DNA of 20,929 bases from UBA10649 sp963700255 (GCA_963700255.1 CAVOWW010000047.1:1-20929), one strand, 5' to 3'. Counted from the first letter of the stretch, positions 8,259-16,785 are shown. Translations and numbers: made by a program. Notes: generated by a model from the letters alone, not told the origin.

Positions 8259-8276
8259 TCTGCCCGCGGAGGAATC
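8259..8276 (+). promoter_or_regulatory. Ribosome binding site before the methyltransferase
   Basis: GGAGGA at 8268-8273 lies four bases before the GTG at 8277 and fixes the start. TAATCT at 8256-8261, which includes the stop codon of the previous gene, looks like a -10 hexamer but sits too close to leave a normal leader. Its promoter role is doubtful. Confidence 0.4.
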
Positions 8277-8930
8277 GTGAGCACACTGCGAAGCACCATC
8301 CGCGCGAAGGTGCCGTTCAGCACCGCCATCTACGAGGATGTCGAACGTCGACGGCGCATGGCGCACTCGCGCAAGCGGCTCGATGAGATCGCCGCTCGCT
8401 CCCCCCTGAAGATCGACCTCGGCGGCGGGTACCGCAAGGGCACCAATGGCTGGATCACGATCGACGTGTCGCATGAGTGCGACCTCTACTGGGACCTCCG
8501 GTACGGCATTCCCTTCGCGGACGGGTCCGTCGACAACGTGTACTCCTCGCACCTGTTCGAGCACCTGCCCTACCCCGATGGCCAGAAGCTCCTCGCCGAG
8601 GCGATGCGGGTGCTCAAGCCCGGCGGATCGTTCTCGATCGTCGTGCCGAACGCGCGGCTGTACGTGGAGCACTACCTCGGGCAACGCGACCTTCCTGAGG
8701 ACTTCTTCGGCTGGGAGCCTGCCTACAACGGGACGACCCGCATCGATGCCCTCAACTACATCGCCTACATGGCTGGCGAGCACAAGTACCTGTTCGACCA
8801 GGAGAACCTGCTCCACATCCTGAACGCCGCGGGGTTCGACCGCGTGGCTCCCCGTGAGTTCGACCCCGAGACCGACCTCGCGGAGCGCGACTACGAGTCG
8901 CTTTACGCGATCGGCTTCAAGCCGGCCTGA
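8277..8930 (+). CDS. Class I SAM-dependent methyltransferase (Methyltransf_11-like)
   Basis: The intact 217-residue protein has the Rossmann methyltransferase motif I as LKIDLGGG (residues 44-51), an acidic second strand (TIDVS), the segment VYSSHLFEHLPY corresponding to motif II/post-II (around 86-97), and MRVLKPGGSFSIVVPN as the beta-hairpin motif III. This form is common in O-antigen and capsule loci, where it methylates sugars. It is predicted to be cytoplasmic. It lies directly behind the fucosyltransferase-fold gene and probably shares its transcript. Its TGA and the stop of the convergent membrane gene are only two bases apart, inside a perfect 12-base palindrome. Together with the TylF-like gene this gives two distinct methylations in the locus; substrate unknown. 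Confidence 0.85.
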   Translation: MSTLRSTIRAKVPFSTAIYEDVERRRRMAHSRKRLDEIAARSPLKIDLGGGYRKGTNGWITIDVSHECDLYWDLRYGIPFADGSVDNVYSSHLFEHLPYPDGQKLLAEAMRVLKPGGSFSIVVPNARLYVEHYLGQRDLPEDFFGWEPAYNGTTRIDALNYIAYMAGEHKYLFDQENLLHILNAAGFDRVAPREFDPETDLAERDYESLYAIGFKPA

Positions 8931-8937
8931 CGTCAGG
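8926..8937. repeat. Perfect 12-base palindrome holding two convergent stop codons
   Basis: CCTGACGTCAGG is its own reverse complement and contains the TGA of the methyltransferase (8928-8930) and the TGA of the convergent membrane gene (8935 to 8933). It could form a small cruciform or be chance. There is no T-tract, so it is not a standard intrinsic terminator. Confidence 0.45.
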
Positions 8938-10698
8938 GCAGCAGGCCGCCGGCCAGGCCCTCGCCGGGCACCCGGTAGCGGACCGTCGAGGGCAGTCGTC
9001 GGCGTGCACAGGGGGAACTCGGTCCAGCACTGCTCCCCGCTCGTCGGAATCCGGACGACGAGACCCTCGGCGAGCCCGCCTCGGTGGTCGGCACCGTCGG
9101 GAACGGGCGCGACGGCAAACGGGATGGAGACGCCGAGGGACCACTCTCGGCGCTCGCGTCATGGCCGTGGTGTCGAGTCGCATCGCCGCGCTGTACAGGG
9201 TCACCAGAAGGACCGGGACCGCCAGGAGGACCGACACGAGCACGAGTGCGCGGGATCGATCCCGGCCGGACCGGCCGTCGCACGATCTGCCACAGCGGCC
9301 CAGCCGAGTGGCACCGTCAGGACGGTGAACACCGGCCCCCAGGCGAATCGGAACGACGGAGGGGTCGCGACGAACCACGCGACGTCATCACGACGCTGGG
9401 CACCATCGACAGCAGGACTGCGCGCCAGCGCATGGGTCGCCCTGAACGCGCAGCCAGCCACGAGACCGATGCCCGTGACGACGGCGAGTCCGAGGAAGAC
9501 GTAGGTCTCCCACTGCTGGGGCAGCCGCGCCAGCCACGGACCCTACCCATCCCCAGCCGTCCGCCGCCTCGTACAGGTTCGTCGGGTCACGATGGAAGCC
9601 CAGGGTGGCGATGCGCTCCGGAGCGGGGTCGGGGGCCCGCCATGGAACGTCGAAGGGGTAGACCGAGAGCGGGTACTGCAGCCAACCGCTCAGCAGATAG
9701 TCCCTCGTGGCGGCCGCGACTCCAGCGGCTACCGCCACCGTGCCGACCGCGACTGCCGATCTCGCGAACCACGGGGACGATGCTCGCCCGCGACGGACCC
9801 GAAGCAGCACGACGACAGCGACGACCGTCGACCGCGTACGCGGCCATGGTGGGTCGGAGCATGACCAGCACAACGGTCAGTGCCATGCGCGGCCGCACTG
9901 TCGGCCACCCATGATCGTCCGCCACGGACTGCGTCGACGACGTACGCCGAGGCGACCACTGTCACCGCGAACACGGCCGAGTCCTGACTGGGACTGGTGA
10001 CCCAGTAGTCCGACAGCGCGACCATCGGGACGAGGGCGGCGGTCGTCGCCGGCCGCCAGCACGTAGAACCCGGGGCCGGGGCGCCGGCCGGCAGCACCGG
10101 ATCGCAAGATCGACGCAGAGTCCGGCTATGACCAGGCCGTTCAGCAGGCGGAATCCCTCGGCTCCCCACGGACCGTTGCCGAGCAGGGCAGCCAGTGGGA
10201 ACTCGGCATTGCCGTAGCCGAACGGGAAGTAGAGGTTCGCCAGCCCCGGAATGGTCGCGAAGTCGGCTGCGTAGCGGATGGCCCCGAGGTGGTAGAGGCC
10301 GGAGTCGTAGTTGGTCACGGGTCCGAGTGCAGCCACTGCGAGGTACGCGACGGCTGCCGCAAGCGCCACCCAGAGGACCGCGGTCCAGACCCGCACACGC
10401 CCGCGCGCGAGCCAGCCACGACGTCGCACCAGGGCAATCGGCGACGCATCCGAGCGCACAGGACGATCGCCATCACGGCGAAGGCCATGGTGCCGGACGC
10501 AGCGGGCCAGACCAGGTTTCCGAGGTAGACCACGACGATGATGAGCAGCAGTCCCCACCACAGCCCTCGCCGCAGATCCGCGAGACCCAGCGGCCCCCGT
10601 CGGGTGAGTGCTGCCAGCGGAAGCCCCAGGACCGTCAGCCCAAGGAGGCATACCGCCCACGTCAGCAGCACGAGGGCGGTGCCCGTCAGGATGAGCAT
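8933..10698 (-). pseudogene. Large polytopic membrane protein, GT-C-like (LIC_10190-type), many frameshifts as read
   Basis: The ATG at 10698 begins a strongly hydrophobic protein (LVLLTWAVCLLGLTVLGLPL, then WWGLLLIIVVVYLGNLVW). The next frame holds NYDSGLYHLGAIRYAADFAT and IPGLANLYFPFGYGN, a signature I associate with a family of GT-C-like surface-glycan membrane proteins (LIC_10190 type), with the YD-x-x-x-YH acidic/histidine motif in the first outer loop. Further membrane stretches follow. The C-terminus has a CWTEFPLCTP cysteine pair and ends GEGLAGGLLP, as expected for that family. Frames switch near 10450, 10075, 10050, 9925, 9835, 9540, 9265, 9150 and 8990. Every piece is in the right order, so a product of about 588 residues is intended. 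It is the last gene of the five-gene minus-strand operon, nine bases after the UDP-xylose synthase gene. It probably transfers a polyprenyl-phosphate sugar outside the membrane, by analogy with GT-C enzymes. Confidence 0.66.
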
Positions 10699-10707
10699 GA
10701 AGGAACG

Positions 10708-11655
10708 CTAGGCCAGCGTCGAGCGGAAGTACTCGATCGTGCGGGCCAGGCCGTCCGTCAACGGGATGGTGGGCTCCCAGCCGAGAGTCGCCTTCGCGCG
10801 AGTGATGTCGGGCTGGCGACGGACGGGATCGTCCTGCGGCAGCGGCAGGTACTCGATCCCCGAGTCGGATCCGGTCTGCTCGAGCACCATCGCGGCGAGC
10901 TCGGCGATGGTGAACTCGCCCGGGTTGCCGAGGTTGATCGGGCCGGTGACCTCGTCGTCCGACTGCATCATCGCGATGAGCCCGGCGATCAGGTCGTCGA
11001 CGTACTGGAAGGACCGCGTCTGCTGCCCCTCGCCGTAGATCGTCAGCGGCTTGCCCGTCAGGGCGCTGACGACGAAGTTGGAGACCACGCGGCCGTCATG
11101 CGGGTGCATGCGCGGGCCGTACGTGTTGAACAGGCGGACGACCTTGATGCGCAGGCCGTGCTGGCGGTGGTAGTCGAAGAACAGGGTCTCGGCCGCACGC
11201 TTGCCCTCGTCGTAGCAGGCGCGTGGGCCGATGGGGTTGACGTTGCCCCAGTAGTCCTCCGTCTGGGGGTGCACCTTCGGGTCGCCGTACACCTCGGAGG
11301 TCGACGTGGTGAGGATCTTCGCCCCGGTGCGCTTGGCGAGGCCCAGCATGTTGATCGAGCCATGCACCGCCGTCTTCGTCGTCTGCACCGGATCGCGCTG
11401 GTAGTGGATCGGCGAGGCAGGGCACGCCAGGTGGTAGATCTCGTCGACCTCGACGTAGAGCGGGAAGGTCACGTCGTGCCGGATCACCTCGAACCTCGGG
11501 TTCGGCAGGAGGTGGGCGATGTTGTCCTTGGTCGACGAGTAGTAGTTGTCGACGCAGAGCACGTCGTACCCGTCGTCGAGCAGTCGCTCGCACAGGTGCG
11601 AGCCGATGAAGCCCGCGCCCCCGGTGACCAGAGCCCGGCCCTTGGCGATCGTCAC
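10708..11655 (-). CDS. uxs: UDP-glucuronate decarboxylase (UDP-xylose synthase)
   Basis: The intact 315-residue protein is an extended short-chain dehydrogenase of the UXS type, catalysing UDP-glucuronate to UDP-xylose and CO2 with bound NAD+. It shows the dinucleotide motif GGAGFIG (12-18), the UXS-specific strings RHDVTFPLYVEVDEIYHLAC (59-78) and CPASPIHYQ (78-86), catalytic TSE (119-121), the YDEGK pair (Y148, K152), and FNTYGPRMHP further on. These separate it from the dTDP-glucose dehydratases and GalE. The GTG start at 11655 has AGGAGG (11666 to 11661) and overlaps the upstream stop as GTGA, so it is coupled to the glycosyltransferase before it. It implies that xylose, or a sugar made from UDP-xylose, is a building block of this glycan. 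A UDP-glucose dehydrogenase to supply UDP-glucuronate is not in the window. Confidence 0.93.
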   Translation of the reverse strand: MTIAKGRALVTGGAGFIGSHLCERLLDDGYDVLCVDNYYSSTKDNIAHLLPNPRFEVIRHDVTFPLYVEVDEIYHLACPASPIHYQRDPVQTTKTAVHGSINMLGLAKRTGAKILTTSTSEVYGDPKVHPQTEDYWGNVNPIGPRACYDEGKRAAETLFFDYHRQHGLRIKVVRLFNTYGPRMHPHDGRVVSNFVVSALTGKPLTIYGEGQQTRSFQYVDDLIAGLIAMMQSDDEVTGPINLGNPGEFTIAELAAMVLEQTGSDSGIEYLPLPQDDPVRRQPDITRAKATLGWEPTIPLTDGLARTIEYFRSTLA

Positions 11656-12579
11656 GATGCCCTCCTTCGACGCTGCTTACGGTAGCGATCCGCCTGGTCG
11701 AGCATGCCGCGCCACGTGGCACGGAAGTGGTGCTTGCGCGTCCATGCGTCGGCCCGCGCATCCAGCGCGACGTCGACGGGGGCGGTCGGCAGAGCGATCG
11801 GCTCGACTGCGCGCAGCTCGTGCAGGTCCTCGACCGTGTGGGTCGCGGTCGGCGCCGAACCCGATGTTCTCGACGAGGTTCACATTGCTCGTGGCGGTGA
11901 GCTGGTGGGAGACCATGGAGGCCAGTACCAGCTGGCCGTCCCAGGTGTCGACCTCCTTGCGGGCGAGCAGCTCGAAGGTGCTCCCCCAGTAGACGGTGCC
12001 GGGCATCGATCGCCCCGCGCGAGCCCACAGACGCGTCGGGGGGAGCTGGGTGCGCCAGCCGGCGATGTCGAGCCGATGCTGCGCCCACGACCGGCGCCAC
12101 GTCGCCCATCCCCAGATGTGCGGTACCTGGCTGAAGCGGTAGGCCTGCTCGGGATGGGACTGCGCCTCCGGGGGGACGAAGTTGCATCCGGAGATGGCGA
12201 ACACCCGCTGATCGTGCTCGTACCGGTCGAGCAGTTCCGCGCAGTAGGGGAAGAAGCTCGGGTCCGGGATGATGTCGTCCTCGAGGATGATCCCGCGCTC
12301 CTCGTTGCGCGAAGAACCAGGTGATGGCCGTGCTCACGCCCATGCCACAGCCGAGGTTCGAGTCCTGGAACAGCGTCTGCACCTGGCAGTCCCAGTCGAC
12401 GGTCGACACGAGGTCACGGCAGGCCTGCACCCGCTCGGACTCACCCTCCCTTGCGGGCGCGCTCCGTCGACGGCCACGTACAGGCGCGGCGGCTGGACCT
12501 CGCGCAGCCGGTCGAGCAGCACCTGCAGGTGGTCGGGACGGTTGAAGGCCATGACGAGCACGGGCTCAGTCGTCGGCAC
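11652..12579 (-). pseudogene. Glycosyltransferase (GT2-like superfamily), three frameshifts as read
   Basis: The GTG at 12579 starts PVLVMAFNRPDHLQVLLDRL and PPRLYVAVDGARP, a GT-A opening. A second frame gives ACRDLVSTVDWDCQVQTLFQ and NLGCGMGVSTAITWFF. A third gives GIILEDDIIPDPSFFPYC, the metal-binding EDD strand, then SGCNFVPP and PHIWGWATWRRSW, a motif of a bacterial GT family often found beside methyltransferases. The end is reached after one more switch near 11850, with the tail RYRKQRRRRAS and a TGA at 11654-11652. Switches are near 12455, 12310 and 11850. All pieces are collinear and the intended product is about 308 residues. It overlaps the DUF2304 gene by 14 bases and the UDP-xylose synthase gene by four, so it is coupled both ways. 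A xylosyltransferase role is attractive from position but unproven. Confidence 0.68.
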
Positions 12580-12922
12580 GACTCTCCCTCTGCCGCCGCA
12601 GCTCCTCGTCGAGGAGCGCGACCTCCTCGGCGAGTCGGCGCAGCCGGGCCTCGTGCCGGCTGAGCTCGTAGCTGAGCTGGACGGACACGAGGATCAGCAG
12701 CACGATCGTGACGAAGAACAGGAGGTTGGCGGGCGTCTCGACCCCGAGGGTGTCGCTGACCCACTTCAGCGCGCCGGGGAAGACCGAGAAGAAGAGGGCG
12801 ACCCCGGAGAGCAGCAGCCACAGCACGGCGTACTTCTCGCGCAGGACCCCACGACGGAGCAGCCAGAACACGAAGGCGAAGGTGATGATGGAGGCGAGTG
12901 CCCCGAGGATCTGCGCGGTCAC
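12566..12922 (-). CDS. DUF2304 small membrane protein
   Basis: This 118-residue protein has hydrophobic segments at about residues 2-22, 33-50 and 66-86, then a charged C-terminal tail (about 88-116, rich in L, R and E in heptad spacing) likely to form a coiled coil. Length and layout match DUF2304, a family repeatedly encoded next to polyprenyl-phosphate glycosyltransferases. The GTG start overlaps the stop of that GT2 gene as GTGA (12919-12922), so production of the two is coupled. It is probably a membrane partner or anchor for the upstream synthase; the biochemical role is not known. The next glycosyltransferase start overlaps its end by 14 bases. Confidence 0.82.
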   Translation of the reverse strand: MTAQILGALASIITFAFVFWLLRRGVLREKYAVLWLLLSGVALFFSVFPGALKWVSDTLGVETPANLLFFVTIVLLILVSVQLSYELSRHEARLRRLAEEVALLDEELRRQRESRADD

Positions 12923-13641
12923 GAGGAGTCACCCCGCGGAGTGCTCGACTTCAGGCTCGTGGCGATGATCGCGAGCGTGGCGCGGCCGAGGTAGAGCGCG
13001 GACCACACGGCGTTCTTGCTCGGGCGACCCGTCTGCCGGAAGTACATCGTCACCGGCGTCTCGTGGATGACGAGGCCGTTGCGGATGGCGATGGCGAGGG
13101 AGCCGACGGTATCGCCGAGGTAGTCGGCCGGGTAGTCGACCGCGAATAGGGAGATGGCCTTGGGCCCGGCCGACCGGAAGCCCGAGGTGGGGTCGGAGAT
13201 CGTGCCCTTGTTCATGCGGCTCAGCGTCTTCGACAGAAGCACCATGGCCCAGCGGCGCGGGCCACCGACGAAGTACATCGAGTCGGGATGGAACCTCGTG
13301 CCCACGACGACGTCGGCTTGGTCGAGACCGTCGAGCACACTGTCGAGGTCAGCCGGGTCGTGCTGCCCGTCGGCATCGACCTGCACCAGGGCCGAGTAGC
13401 CCTCTCGCTTGGCGTAGAGGAAGGCCGTGCGCATGGCGCCGCCGACGCCGACATTGAAGGGGAGCGACACGACTGTCGCCCCCGCCTCCTCGGCGAGTAT
13501 GGCGGTGTCATCGGTCGAGCCGTCGTTGACGACGAGAATGTCGGCATCGGGCCTGTGCTCCCGAACCTTGGCGATGACGTCGGCGATGGATCCGCGCTCG
13601 TTCCACGCCGGGATCGCGACGAGAGCGCGTCCAGACGTCAT
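12919..13641 (-). CDS. Polyprenyl-phosphate sugar synthase-like GT2 (DPM1-like)
   Basis: The intact 240-residue protein carries all GT2 DPM1-type motifs: VAIPAWNERGSIADVIAKV at the start, NDGSTDDT (39 onwards, D40), the metal-binding QVDADGQHDP (D89, D91), and DPTSGFRSAG in the acceptor region. It lacks C-terminal membrane helices, which fits the separate DUF2304 protein encoded next and coupled by a GTGA overlap. Family members charge polyprenyl phosphate with a sugar from a nucleotide donor at the cytoplasmic face. The product is then used outside by GT-C enzymes, of which three candidates are in this window. The ATG at 13641 is preferred over the longer frame to 13728 because TAGCGT lies seven bases upstream and the longer frame crosses the divergent promoter. 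Which sugar is loaded is unknown. Confidence 0.88.
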   Translation of the reverse strand: MTSGRALVAIPAWNERGSIADVIAKVREHRPDADILVVNDGSTDDTAILAEEAGATVVSLPFNVGVGGAMRTAFLYAKREGYSALVQVDADGQHDPADLDSVLDGLDQADVVVGTRFHPDSMYFVGGPRRWAMVLLSKTLSRMNKGTISDPTSGFRSAGPKAISLFAVDYPADYLGDTVGSLAIAIRNGLVIHETPVTMYFRQTGRPSKNAVWSALYLGRATLAIIATSLKSSTPRGDSS

Positions 13642-13679
13642 GGGGCCCACGCTATCCGACCTGTCGGTATCCTGTTGCC
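13642..13679. promoter_or_regulatory. Divergent promoter, apparently leaderless on both sides
   Basis: This 38-base gap separates two genes that both lack a Shine-Dalgarno. On the plus strand TATCCT (13668-13673) is followed by six bases and the GTG of the GT-C gene at 13680. On the minus strand TAGCGT (13654 to 13649) is followed by seven bases and the ATG at 13641. Both spacings place the transcription start at or next to the first base of the start codon. Confidence 0.55.
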
Positions 13680-15354
13680 GTGAGGCTCGGGGGAGACTCT
13701 GAAGGATCTGAGCGCACCGCGGTCGCAACGCAGGCGGACCGGCGGGTGCTGACGGTTGCCCGCATCATCTCCATTGCCGCCGTGGCCATAGCCGCCCTGC
13801 GCATCGCATGGATCGGCGATGACGCGCTCATCACCCTCCGCACGGCCCTCAACCTCGCCAACGGCTGGGGTCCGGGGTTCAATGTCACCGAGTCAGTGCA
13901 GGCGTACACCCATCCACTGTGGTTCCTGCTCTGGGTGGCGATCGGATCCCTGACAGATCAGTGGGTCCTCGGCATTCTTGTCGCCAGCGTGGCATTGACC
14001 GGACTGGCTGTGGGACTCCTCGTGTGGCGAGCGGAGACCGTCGCGCGGATCATCCTCGCCACCGGCCTGCTCGTGCTGTCGAACGCCTTCATCGAGTACG
14101 CGACCTCAGGGCTGGAGAACCCGCTCGCCTACGCCCTGGTCGGCCTCCTCATGGTGCTCACGCTGGGGCCCGGACCCGGTGCCGGTCGGTCGGGGCTGGC
14201 GTGGGCGGCAGCGCTCGGCCTGGCAGTCCGGCGCCCTGGTCCTCACCCGCTACGACCTCGCCCTGCTGCTCGCCCCCGTCGTCACGCTCACCGTGATCCG
14301 GCACCGCCGCCAGCTGGGGCTCGTGGGCATCGGCGCCGCGGCTGCACTTGCCCCGCTCGCCATCTGGTTCGCCTGGTCGTGGGTCACGTACTCCGCCATC
14401 GTGCCCAACACCTTCGAGGCGAAGCGCAACATCGACATCCCGCAGTTCGAGTTGATCGTCCAGGGGTTCCGCTACCTCTGGGTGACCTTCGAGCACGATC
14501 CCGTGAGCCTCGTCGCCCTGCTCCTCGGGTTCGGGGATGGCGTTCGCCGTCGGTCGCGGGATGGAGAGGGCCTGGGCCACGGGGGTGCTCCTCTACCTCG
14601 CCTACGTCGTCTGGGTGGGTGGGGACTTCATGGCCGGCCGCTTCCTCGCCGTACCGGTGTATGTCGCCGTGTTCCTGCTCGTCGTCTCGCAAGGGACTCC
14701 GCCCCGACCAGGACTCCGAGCCCGTGCATGCCAGCTCGATCGGTGCCGCCGCCGGCATCGTCGCCGTCCTGCTGATCGTGAGCTCGTTCGCGGGCAGCAC
14801 CCCCGTGTCGCTGGCGAACACCCAGACTCAGCGGTGGGCGGTGGACACGAACCTCAATGCGGGCGTGGGGGACGAGCGAGGGGTGTACGCGGAGCAGGGG
14901 CACACGCTCAAGGCGATGCTGGACACCCTCGCCCTCGCATACGTGAAGCCGAATATCGTGCCGATCGGTGACGGCACCGGACTCGTCCCGCACCCTCCGC
15001 GAGATCGACAAGAGCGCACGCGAGTGGCCGCCCAGGCCGGTCGACTTCACCAACCCGTCGGAGGTCGGGGTCTTCTGCGGCATGCTCGGAACGGTGGGCA
15101 TCGCCACCGGACCGATCACTCATCTGGTCGACAGCTGCGCGCTGACCGACCGATTCCTCGCCGGAGCACCGGCCACGGCGAGGGACTACAGCTGGAAGCC
15201 CGGTCACTTCCACCGGGAGATTCCTGAGGGCTACCTGGAAGCCGTCGCGACTCGTGACCCGAGCCGGGTCGTCGATCCCGCAGAACGGTTCAGGCTGACT
15301 GAGCTGTGGTCGAGGATCCGTCCGGAGATCGCTTCGGCTCCGGCAACCGGCTGA
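13680..15354 (+). pseudogene. GT-C membrane glycosyltransferase, AftB-like, four frameshifts as read
   Basis: A leaderless-type GTG starts a protein whose first outer loop reads IGDDALITLRTALNLANGWG, then FNVTESVQAYTHPLWFLLW. The DD pair and the Q-A-Y-T-H-P-L-W block resemble the terminal arabinofuranosyltransferase AftB of mycolic-acid bacteria and related GT-C enzymes that use polyprenyl-phosphate pentoses. SGLENPLAYALVGLLMVL follows, then in other frames TRYDLALLLAPVVTLTVIRH, NTFEAKRNIDIPQFE and LLYLAYVVWVGGDFMAGRFL. The end (WPPRPVDFTNPSEVGVFCG onward) is extracytoplasmic and stops at 15354. Frames switch near 14220, 14533, 14695 and 14980. Pieces are collinear and the intended size is about 557 residues. 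It overlaps the convergent DUF2142 gene by 65 bases. AftB activity itself is not established; the donor could be another polyprenyl-linked sugar such as a pentose. Confidence 0.68.
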
Positions 15355-16785
15355 GCCACACCGTCCCCCACACCAAGGCAACGCTCGCGGCGGCCGTGGT
15401 GAGGACGACGAGCCACGCTGGGATGCCGACGCCGTTCGTCCAGGCCGGGTCGACCTTCGGGTCGAACAGGCCCACGGTCGTCCCCGCGAAGAACCGATGC
15501 GCATAGGCCCAGTACCCGAGGACCGCGCTGATCGACAGGGCGACTGACAGGAGCACGCCGGCACCCTCGGCATCGGCAGCGGGCGCCCCAGCCTCGGCCC
15601 GACACTGACGGCCCCGACGACCAGCGTCAGGAGGGGCAGCACGTAGCGGGGCTGCACGACCTCACCCACGCCGAGCCGCTGCGACTGCAGGTAGGCGATC
15701 GGGACGGCCACGAGTGCCAGGGCCGCGATGCCGGCCGCGACGAGAGTCCGACGGCTCGGGGTCTGGAGCCCGCGGTAGAGCAGGGCACCCAGGATCAGGA
15801 CGCCGACGACCGGTACGAGCGGTGGCATCAGCACGTCGTTCCAGCTCAGGTTCCAGCCGCCCACCACGCCTTGGACCAGCACCGGGAAGTACGCGAGGTT
15901 CGTCAGCAGGAGACCGGCACCTGCGTCCGCCGTGCCGAGCGTGGAGTCGGTGCCGGTCAGGGGCTGCCCGCGGTTGAGGTAGGTGAGGGCACCGGCGAGG
16001 GCGAGCACTGCCACGAAGGCCACTCGCCATGGCCGCCCGAGGCTCGCGCGCCAGCCGGCGAGGGTCACCACCACGACCGCCGCGATCGCCACGTAGGCCG
16101 CCGAGTCGACACGTGAGGCGATCGCCATGCCAGCCGAGACCACCATGGCGATCCCGATGAGGATGCCCCGCCGGTCTCGGACGGACGGCCTTCGCAGGAA
16201 GGCGAGGGCGAACGCCCAGAACGTGCCGATGCCGATGATCGACCACGAGCTCGGGTTGGTGGACGCGACCAGCGACAGCCCGAGCGGCACGAAGGTGACG
16301 ACGACGGCGAGCGTTGCGGCTGCAGCGAGGCCGGCAGGGAGGAGGCGCAGCACGGCCGCGAGGAGGAGGGACGCCAGCAGCGCATTGACGAATCGCATGA
16401 CGGTGACCGAGCGTTCCACGTCTTGCCCGACGAACACCGACATCGCGGTGTAGTAGGCGCCCGGGTAGAGGCCGTCGATCTGGTTGATGTGCTGCGTGCC
16501 GGCGAGTTCCGTCGAGGTGAGCACCTCGTCCTGGCAGTCCGCCGTGACGTCCGCCTTGAACGCGTAGCAAACGGCCGACTGGACCACCGGGGCCGGGACG
16601 AGGAGGGTCGCCGGCTCGACTCCGGGGTCGACGCACACTCCCTCACGCTCGCCCTGGGCACACCAGATCGACGCGAGGTGGTAGTCGTCATCCGGTGCCG
16701 CCCCTACCGGAGAGGCAAGGGCCCAGCCCGTGCAGGTGACGAAGAACGCGATGGGGATCCATACCCACATCCAGCGTCCGACCAC
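15290..16785 (-). CDS. DUF2142 polytopic membrane protein (single frameshift near 15588)
   Basis: The protein begins with a signal-like helix (MWVWIPIAFFVTCTGWALAS), then PVGAAPDDDYHLASIWC, the conserved P-D-x-x-x-H first outer loop of DUF2142, and QIDGLYPGAYYTAM. Alternating hydrophobic segments follow to the C-terminus. DUF2142 proteins sit in polysaccharide loci of Actinomycetota and resemble GT-C enzymes in layout. The reading frame breaks at the CCCC run 15586-15589: adding one G on the coding strand restores a frame ending in WLSRLPEPKRSP and a TGA at 15290, and the 1496-base span is one base short of a multiple of three. The start is uncertain: GTG at 16785 or ATG at 16770, because C-rich low-complexity sequence begins at about 16790. 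The 3' end overlaps the GT-C gene by 65 bases. Confidence 0.75.

Noticed and set aside
8933..10698. Programmed ribosomal frameshifting in the membrane gene
   Set aside because: Nine switches in both directions without slippery sites or stem-loops at fixed spacing do not resemble programmed shifting. Sequence error is simpler.
10195..11685. 496-codon open frame on the plus strand
   Set aside because: It is antisense to the well-defined UDP-xylose synthase and membrane gene. The composition is low in hydrophobic structure and no family is recognised.
11096..12430. 444-codon minus frame taken as a single protein
   Set aside because: Its first part is a genuine piece of the glycosyltransferase, but it then crosses into a wrong frame of the same gene and of the UDP-xylose synthase gene.
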